NCBI GenBank assembly: GCA_021296065.1
Contig: JAGWBD010000007.1
Location: 1-64,000 of the forward strand
Origin: Anaerolineae bacterium
GTDB lineage: Bacteria; Chloroflexota; Anaerolineae; Aggregatilineales; Phototrophicaceae
Direction of reading: 5' to 3'
DNA length: 64,000 bases
Under the pieces are notes generated by a model. It did no database searches. It was not told the origin of the DNA and saw only the letters and a program-made list of their open reading frames with translations. Position 1 is the first letter of the stretch, and every line of letters starts with the position of its first letter. The translations under genes and the position numbers were made by a program. Below are positions 57,452 through 64,000 of the stretch, in pieces.

Positions 57452-58807
57452 ATGGCTGAGGGACCGCAAGGCATCACGGCGATCACTGTCGGTGGCTACA
57501 AGTCGATCCGTGACGAGACGACCATCGAAATCCGCCCGTTGACCATCCTCGCCGGCACGAACTGCTCGGGCAAATCCAGCATCATGCAACCTATGTTGAT
57601 GATGAAACAGACGCTGGACGCGACTTATGATCCAGGGCCGCTATCAATCAATGGGCCGAATGTCCGATTCACGAAATACAAGCAGTTTGTTCCACGAGCG
57701 CACAACGACCTTGATCATATTCTGGTCGCAGGATACGAAACCTGTTTCCAAATGTTTGAATATATTGGGACACTTAAACTGAAAAGCGAATTCACTGTTG
57801 GAGAGAGTGCTTACCGCAAAAAAGAACTTCGACTTTCGAGGACGACGGGAAACTATTATGGACAGGACTTTGACATGGTACCAGGAATGAGCAGTGCTGA
57901 GATCATTCGACAAATTGAAACTATTTTTTCTAACGTCTCCAGTGTGATTGAGATTGAGGAAGCAGAAATTGTATCGCAAAGGTGTTTTCTGTATTTCGGA
58001 ACGATTGAGAAACACAGTCGACCCGGCAGACAGTATACGATTAGAATCTCGAACCCATTCATAAGTCCGGCCATTGTGTTGGAACCTGCAATCAAGAACC
58101 TGATACATGTCCCCGGCTTGCGGGACAATCCTTTACGTTCCTATCCTGTAGCATACGTCCAGGGGCCCGGATTTCCCGGCCAATTCCAGAATTATACTGG
58201 AAGTCTGCTTTTGCACTGGATGGAGGAGAGTGATGACAGATTTGTCCAGGTAGAGAGTGACTTGACCCATCTGGAATTGACAAGGTGGGTAAAGCCAGAA
58301 CGAGTTGATGATGCAAATGTTGAAATTCAGGTGGGTCGTTTGCCGGTTCGCGCAAGCGAAAATCCCAAGGAGGATCTGGTCAGTATTGCTGATGTAGGCA
58401 TCGGCGTTTCACAGGTCTTGCCGGTGCTGGTGTCTTTAAGGGCAGCGGAACCCGGCCAATTGGTTTACGTCGAACAACCTGAAATGCATTTGCATCCGCG
58501 CGCGCAGGTCGCGTTGGCCACAGTATTGGCGGATGCTGCAAAGAGGGGCGTGCGCGTCGTCGTTGAGACGCACAGTTCATTACTGCTGCAAGGAATAATG
58601 ACTCTGATTGCCCAGGACAAGCTTGACCATGAAGATGTGATGCTGCACTGGTTCACGCGGGACAAGGAAGGCTATACGAAAGTCGACAGTGTGGAACCGG
58701 ACCGGAACGGGGCCTATGGCGACTGGCCTGAAGACTTCGGGGATGTTGAACTGGGAATTCAAAAGCAACATCTGGATGCAGTTGCTGAACGCGAATTCGC
58801 TACGTGA
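57452..58807 (+). CDS. OLD/RecF-like AAA ATPase (possibly DUF3696-type)
   Basis: Walker A LAGTNCSGKSSIMQ; signature-like DVGIGVSQVLPVL; Walker B LVYVEQPEMHLHPRAQ; VVETHSS. Confidence 0.88.
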   Translation: MAEGPQGITAITVGGYKSIRDETTIEIRPLTILAGTNCSGKSSIMQPMLMMKQTLDATYDPGPLSINGPNVRFTKYKQFVPRAHNDLDHILVAGYETCFQMFEYIGTLKLKSEFTVGESAYRKKELRLSRTTGNYYGQDFDMVPGMSSAEIIRQIETIFSNVSSVIEIEEAEIVSQRCFLYFGTIEKHSRPGRQYTIRISNPFISPAIVLEPAIKNLIHVPGLRDNPLRSYPVAYVQGPGFPGQFQNYTGSLLLHWMEESDDRFVQVESDLTHLELTRWVKPERVDDANVEIQVGRLPVRASENPKEDLVSIADVGIGVSQVLPVLVSLRAAEPGQLVYVEQPEMHLHPRAQVALATVLADAAKRGVRVVVETHSSLLLQGIMTLIAQDKLDHEDVMLHWFTRDKEGYTKVDSVEPDRNGAYGDWPEDFGDVELGIQKQHLDAVAEREFAT

Positions 58808-59346
58808 ATTCATCTCCTGGCAGCAAATCTCTGGTCATCGACGCCAACATCGCACGGGCAGCCGGAGAAAACATTGCAGGGCCGTCCAGGCCTTGTAGCG
58901 ATTTCCTGGAAGCTGTCAGGGAACACAAACACAAGGTCGTGTTTACGCCGGATGTTCTGAGTGAATGGGATGAGCATGGTTCCAGGTTTACGAGTGGTTG
59001 GCGGGGCAGGATGCTAAGGACGAATCAAATCATTTTCCTGCCTGATGCAAAAGATCACACGCTACGCAACAGCGTCAGCAACCAGGCAAATGATGACGGT
59101 TCACGAACAGCAATGCTCAAGGATGTCCATTTGCTGGAAGCGGCCCTCGCTGCAGACAGGAGGGTCGCGTCGATGGACGATCGTGCACGCAGTCACTTTC
59201 TTGCAGTCAGTCCGCAGATAGACATCATTAGGGGCATCATGTGGGTCAATCCCGACACTGATTCGGTGTATTGTCTGGACTGGCTGCAGCGCGGCGCGCC
59301 CATCGAACGCGAACGGCAGCTTGGCTACCAACACAGAAACCAATAG
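58804..59346 (+). CDS. PIN-like nuclease-fold protein, translationally coupled to the AAA ATPase
   Basis: LVIDANIARAAG, VVFTPDVLSEWDEHG, KDVHLLEAALAADRRVASMDDRAR give a PIN-type acidic pattern; GTGA overlap with upstream stop. Confidence 0.72.
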   Translation: MNSSPGSKSLVIDANIARAAGENIAGPSRPCSDFLEAVREHKHKVVFTPDVLSEWDEHGSRFTSGWRGRMLRTNQIIFLPDAKDHTLRNSVSNQANDDGSRTAMLKDVHLLEAALAADRRVASMDDRARSHFLAVSPQIDIIRGIMWVNPDTDSVYCLDWLQRGAPIERERQLGYQHRNQ

Positions 59347-60132
59347 ATGCAAGCCCTGACCTTCGTCCACATCAGTGACTCGCACGTGATGACAGACCCC
59401 GACAGGACAGGGATGCAATACGGTCCCTCGTTGCCGGGCACTGAAGCCCTGATACGCGAGATTAACGGACTGCCCTGTCAAATTGACTTCGTGCTTCATA
59501 CCGGTGACGTCCTCCACGACCCGGAACGGGAAGAAGAGTATCAGCAGGCGTTGGAACTGTATCGTCGGTTAAGCGTGCCGGTGCACTTTCTGCCTGGCAA
59601 TCACGACCGTAGCGACTGGTTGCAGCGCGCCCTGTTGGGTCGTGAAGCTCCCGCAGCCCATGCCGACCGGGAGTTTGAGGCCGGCGGCGTGCAATTCCTG
59701 TTGCTGGACAGCAGCGTCCCCGTCGTCGGCGAGCATCAGGGCCAGCTGGAGCCGGAGCAACTGGCCTGGCTGGAGCAGCGCTGTGCAGCGGATGACCCGC
59801 GGCCGCTGGTGGTGGCGCTGCACCACAACCCGCTGTCGCTGCTCGTCCCCTGGTTTGAGCACATCGTGCTACGCAACGGTGAGGCGTTGCATGAGGTTTT
59901 GCTGCTGGCACGAAATCGCTTGCGCTGCGTTTTTTGCGGTCACATCCACGAGAGCTCGCTGACCCTGCGTGACGGCATCCCCTACCAGAGTGTGCGCAGC
60001 AGCTGGCTTCAGATGCAGACCTGGTTCGGCCAGGAGCATCTTTACATGGAGCCACTCCGGTGGCCGGGCTACAACCTGGTCACATTGACGGAACGCGACA
60101 CCTTCGTGCGTCATTGCCGGGTTCGTATGTGA
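59347..60132 (+). CDS. Metallophosphoesterase, CpdA-like (array copy B1)
   Basis: HISDSH, GDVLHD, GNHDR, GHIHES; start ATG abuts the PIN stop codon. Confidence 0.93.
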   Translation: MQALTFVHISDSHVMTDPDRTGMQYGPSLPGTEALIREINGLPCQIDFVLHTGDVLHDPEREEEYQQALELYRRLSVPVHFLPGNHDRSDWLQRALLGREAPAAHADREFEAGGVQFLLLDSSVPVVGEHQGQLEPEQLAWLEQRCAADDPRPLVVALHHNPLSLLVPWFEHIVLRNGEALHEVLLLARNRLRCVFCGHIHESSLTLRDGIPYQSVRSSWLQMQTWFGQEHLYMEPLRWPGYNLVTLTERDTFVRHCRVRM

Positions 60133-60182
60133 GCCAGGGCCGGCTTCTTGTCGGGCCTGTTGGTCAGCGGTAGATTGCACGC

Positions 60183-60968
60183 ATGCAGGCCCTGACCTTC
60201 GTCCACCTCAGCGACTCGCATTTGATGGCGGACCCTGACGGGCAAGGGTGGCAGCCCGGGCCCACCTTCGCTGCCACCGAAGCCCTGGTGCGCGCGCTGG
60301 AGTCCTTGCCCGCGCCCTTTGCATTCCTGCTGCATACCGGCGACGTCGTCCACGACCCGGAGAGCGAAGAATCGTATCGGCAAACGCTGGCGCTGTATCG
60401 TCGCCTGAACGTGCCGCTGTACTTTTTGCCCGGCAATCACGACCGCGGCGTCTGGCTGCAGCGGGTCCTGTCAGGCAGGGAGGATCCCGGACACCACGCC
60501 GACCAGGAATTCGAATGCAGTGGCGTACAATTCCTGTTGCTTGATAGCAGCGTCCCCACTGCGGAAGGGGGCCACGGGTACCTTGCGCCGGAGCAGCTGG
60601 CCTGGCTGGAACAGCGCTGCGCGGCGCCGGACGTCCGCCCGCTGGTGGTGGCGCTGCATCACAATCCCCTGTCGCTGGCGGTGTCCTGGCCGGAAGACCT
60701 GATATTGCGCAACGGCGAGGCGCTACACGAGATCCTCTTGCTGGCGCGGCATCGTCTGCGCTGCGTGCTGTACGGACACATCCATGAAAGCCTGTTGACC
60801 CTGCGCGACGGTATCCCCTATCACAGCGTGCGCGGCAGCTGCTTCCAGTTGCGGACCTGGTTCGGCCAGGCAGCCCTTGCGCCGGAGCCGCTCCAGTGGC
60901 CTGGCTACAATCTCGTCACGCTGACCCAACGAGACACTTTCATACGTCATTGTCGCGTGCGCCTGTGA
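60183..60968 (+). CDS. Metallophosphoesterase, CpdA-like (array copy A2)
   Basis: HLSDSH, GDVVHD, GNHDR, YGHIHES. Confidence 0.93.
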   Translation: MQALTFVHLSDSHLMADPDGQGWQPGPTFAATEALVRALESLPAPFAFLLHTGDVVHDPESEESYRQTLALYRRLNVPLYFLPGNHDRGVWLQRVLSGREDPGHHADQEFECSGVQFLLLDSSVPTAEGGHGYLAPEQLAWLEQRCAAPDVRPLVVALHHNPLSLAVSWPEDLILRNGEALHEILLLARHRLRCVLYGHIHESLLTLRDGIPYHSVRGSCFQLRTWFGQAALAPEPLQWPGYNLVTLTQRDTFIRHCRVRL

Positions 60969-61054
60969 GGCGCGGCCGGCAGGGTGAAGTCGCCGCAGTT
61001 TTAGCAGTCGGTGAGTATCTTGTGCCGCCTGCCTGTGTCCTGTAGAGTCTGACC

Positions 61055-61843
61055 ATGAAACCCCTGACCTTCGTTCACCTCAGCGACTCGCACCTGGCGA
61101 CGGACCCCGCCTGGAGCGGCCCGCTGACCGATTTCCTGCCGCGGCCGGGCGCCGAAGCGCTGGTGCGCGAGATCGCGGCGCTGCCCGTGTCGATTGACTT
61201 TGTGCTGCACACCGGCGACGTTCACAGCGACCCGGAACGCCCGGAGGACTATCAGCAATCCGCCGAGCTCTACCGCCAGTTGCGCATGCCGGTGTATTAC
61301 CTGCCCGGCAATCACGACCGCGGCGACTGGCTGCAGCGCGTGCTGATGGGACGCGAGGAGCCCGCAAGGCACGCCGACCAGGAATTCGAAATCGGCGGCG
61401 TGCAGTTTCTGCTGCTGGACAGCGGCGCGCCAAACATGGACGAACACTATGGCTGGCTGGAGCCGGAACAACTGGACTGGCTGACGCAGCGTTGCGCGGC
61501 GGACGACGCACGGCCGCTGGTGGTGGCCGTGCACCACAACCCGCTGTCGCTGGTGGTGCCCTGGCTGGACGGCATTTTGCTGCGCAACGGCGAGGCATTG
61601 CACGAAGCGCTCCTGCCGGCGCGTTCGCGCCTGCGCTGCGTGTTCTACGGCCACATCCACGAGAGCATTCTGACGCTGCGCGACGGCATCCCCTACCAGA
61701 GCGTGCGCAGCAGCTGGTTCCAGACGCAGACCTGGCACCAGCAGGCCGACCCTTACAAGGAAGCGCTGCACTGGCCAGGCTACAACCTCGTCACCCTGAC
61801 CGAACGCGACACCTTCGTACGTCATTGCCGGGTGCGCCTGTGA
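61055..61843 (+). CDS. Metallophosphoesterase, CpdA-like (array copy B2)
   Basis: HLSDSH, GDVHSD, GNHDR, YGHIHES. Confidence 0.93.
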   Translation: MKPLTFVHLSDSHLATDPAWSGPLTDFLPRPGAEALVREIAALPVSIDFVLHTGDVHSDPERPEDYQQSAELYRQLRMPVYYLPGNHDRGDWLQRVLMGREEPARHADQEFEIGGVQFLLLDSGAPNMDEHYGWLEPEQLDWLTQRCAADDARPLVVAVHHNPLSLVVPWLDGILLRNGEALHEALLPARSRLRCVFYGHIHESILTLRDGIPYQSVRSSWFQTQTWHQQADPYKEALHWPGYNLVTLTERDTFVRHCRVRL

Positions 61844-64000
61844 GCCAGGGCCGGCTCGGCCACAACCTGACACTGTTGCTGTCGTTCCTGCTGCTGCTGA
61901 CGGTCGTCGCCGCGCCCGCGCAGGCCCAGGGCATCACCCTGGAAGTGGCGGCCGGATTCGACAGCTTCTTCCGCGAACATCAGTGGTTCCCGATTCGGGT
62001 GCAGGCCAGCAATGCCGGCGCCGACCGCAGCGGCCGCCTGGTGGTTCGCCCGGAGACCTCCGGCAGCGCCTTCAGCAACACCTTCAGCACGGCGCTGGAG
62101 CTGCCGGCCGGCGCGCGCAAGAGCGTCTTCCTTTATGCGACCGCGCGCAGCTTCGCCGACAGCGTGCGCATTGAATACCTGGATGACGAAAACGTCGTGC
62201 TGGCCTCGCAGGAGGCGCCGCTGCGACACGTGCCGGTGGCGGACAATTTGCACCTGCTGCCGGGCGATGCGTCGCGCGGCCGGGTGGACCTGTCGTCGCT
62301 GGCGCCTGGCGGACGGCAGGCCTGGCGCGCCGGCATGGCGCTGGAAGACCTGCCGCCACTGGCGGCGGCGCTGCAATCGGTGGACACCTTCCTCTTCAGT
62401 GACGTGGATACCGGCGCGCTCGGCAATGCGCAGCGCGAGGCGCTGGCGGCGCGGGTGCTGGCCGGCGCCCACCTCATCGTCACCGGCGGCGCGGGCTGGC
62501 AGGCGACGGCCGCCGGTCTGGGCGAGTTGCTGCCGCTGCAACCCACCGCCAGTCTGACGACCGCGGACCTGTCGTCGCTGGCGACGCTGGCGGGCCGCAT
62601 GGACCTGCTGTCCGGACGCGAGACCCTGATCGCAACGGGCAACCTGCACGCAGTCGCGCGCGTGCTGGCGGCGACGTCAACCGGTGTGCCGCTGCTGCTG
62701 CGTCGCGAGTACGGTCTGGGCACGGTGGACTATCTGGCGGCGGACCCGCTGGTGGCGCCCCTGAGTGAATGGCCGGGTCTGGACGGTCTGTGGTTTACGC
62801 TGGCGGCCACGCGACGGTCATTGCCCGGCTGGACGCAGGGCATCACCAATCTCGAGCGCGCCGCCAACGCCAGCGAAATCCTGCCAGGTCTGGATCTGCT
62901 GCCGGACCTGTTGCCGCTTTGCGGTTTTTTGCTTTTTTACGTCGCGTTGATCGGCCCGCTGAATTATCTCATCCTGCGCCGCATCAACCGGCGCGCCTGG
63001 GCCTGGGTGACCATTCCTGCGCTGATTTTGCTGTTCAGCGCCTTGTCCTGGACCGTGGGCATTGGCCTGCGCGGGACGAGCGCCACGCTCAGTCGTCTTG
63101 CGCTGGTGCAGGCCTGGCCGGAAAGTGAGAGCGCCCAGGTGACCGGTCTGGTCGGCGTGCTTTCGCCGCGCCGCGCCACCTATGATCTCTTGACGGCGCC
63201 GGGCAGCAGCCTGCGGCCGCTGGCGCGCGAGATCCCCGCCAATCCCTTCGCCGCGGGCATTCAGGCCCGCACGGACATTCGCCAGGCGGAAAGCTTCGAT
63301 GCCCTGAACTTCAACGTCGACGCGAGTTTCATCTCCACCTTCCATACGACGGCGATCACGCCCGCGCCGGCGATCACTGGCGCCGCCACGCTGAGCTACC
63401 GCCAGGGCGAGCCGGACCCGCTGACCGGTGAGCCGCGCTGGCACTGGCTGCTGAGCGGCACAGTACGCAACGCCGGCGACTTTCCCCTGAGCGAGCCGGT
63501 CATTCTTGCGCGCGCCGGCAGTCAGGCGCTGCCGGGCGCCTTGCAGCCGGGAGAGAGCGCGAGCTTCGAGTTGCCGCTGGTGGCGGACAACCTGCAACCC
63601 GCCGCGCCGGCGCCGCTGGAACGCCATGGCGAACCGCAACTGACGCAACTGCGTTTCAGTCGTTTTTCGCGAGCGTTGGCATCGCGCGAACAAAGCGTGA
63701 TGGACATCATGCAGGACAACTACAACAGCCGCGCCTACCGCGAGGGGCCCGGTTCCAGCGCCACTGCCCAGGAGAGGCAGCGGCGCCAGTTGTTGCTTTC
63801 GGCCGCCGCGGCCGATCCCTTCCTCTCCACCGCCCGCAGTGGTCAGGTGTTTCTCGCCGGCTGGGGCGCGATGCCCCTGCAGACGGTGCCGGGGGAGGTG
63901 CAGTGGGAAGCGAACGATGCTGCGCTCTATATCATCGCGCTGGAGGTTGAGCAGGAAATGCCGCAGGGACTGGTGCGCATAGAGGCCGACCAGTTCACCT
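61840..64000 (+). CDS. Secreted/membrane protein, partial at window end (not in supplied ORF track)
   Basis: Manual translation from GTG in the GTGA overlap: VSQGRLGHNLTLLLSFLLLLTVVAAPAQAQGITLEVAAGFDSFFREHQWFPIRVQASN...; internal TM FLLFYVALIGPLNYLIL; no stop before 64000. Confidence 0.85.
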   Translation, partial: MSQGRLGHNLTLLLSFLLLLTVVAAPAQAQGITLEVAAGFDSFFREHQWFPIRVQASNAGADRSGRLVVRPETSGSAFSNTFSTALELPAGARKSVFLYATARSFADSVRIEYLDDENVVLASQEAPLRHVPVADNLHLLPGDASRGRVDLSSLAPGGRQAWRAGMALEDLPPLAAALQSVDTFLFSDVDTGALGNAQREALAARVLAGAHLIVTGGAGWQATAAGLGELLPLQPTASLTTADLSSLATLAGRMDLLSGRETLIATGNLHAVARVLAATSTGVPLLLRREYGLGTVDYLAADPLVAPLSEWPGLDGLWFTLAATRRSLPGWTQGITNLERAANASEILPGLDLLPDLLPLCGFLLFYVALIGPLNYLILRRINRRAWAWVTIPALILLFSALSWTVGIGLRGTSATLSRLALVQAWPESESAQVTGLVGVLSPRRATYDLLTAPGSSLRPLAREIPANPFAAGIQARTDIRQAESFDALNFNVDASFISTFHTTAITPAPAITGAATLSYRQGEPDPLTGEPRWHWLLSGTVRNAGDFPLSEPVILARAGSQALPGALQPGESASFELPLVADNLQPAAPAPLERHGEPQLTQLRFSRFSRALASREQSVMDIMQDNYNSRAYREGPGSSATAQERQRRQLLLSAAAADPFLSTARSGQVFLAGWGAMPLQTVPGEVQWEANDAALYIIALEVEQEMPQGLVRIEADQFT

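Overview
GC-rich bacterial chromosome segment of about 64 kb. Gene content suggests a Chloroflexota-like organism, but this is inference and was not tested. Most of the window is housekeeping: a tRNA-Thr/Tyr/Thr - rpmG - tRNA-Trp - secE - nusG - rplK - rplA cluster, surE, two ABC exporters, carbonic anhydrase, an AAA+/VWA chelatase locus, a methionine cycle block (MetF-type fusion and metH), priA, moaB, sbcCD, mutS2, oppD/F-type ATPases, prmC, and a peptide-type solute-binding protein. Three accessory patches are embedded: Fic plus PIN toxin-antitoxin (24.6-26.8 kb), a RelE/HigB-like pair (32.5-33.2 kb), and an AT-richer AAA ATPase-PIN operon inserted inside a tandem array of four metallophosphoesterases (56.6-61.8 kb). 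Most notable observations: (1) the chelatase I and D/VWA frames are joined only by a -1 shift at an A9 run, with an SD-like AGGAAG upstream and no start codon for the conserved N-terminal part of the second frame; (2) a phased array of 24-nt palindromes, GTCGCACAAATCGATTTGTGCGAC-like, at alternating 30/40-nt spacing upstream of metH; (3) the AAA-PIN cassette inserted precisely in an ABAB-type metallophosphoesterase duplication, with a remnant of the downstream gene marking the duplication boundary; (4) a trypsin-like protease followed by a stand-alone copy of its own N-terminal domain; (5) a recurrent extended -10 motif, TGCTATACTG-like, sometimes placed so that transcripts would be leaderless. 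Two genes absent from the supplied ORF list were read manually: rpmG (53 aa) and a CDS running off the right edge from 61840.
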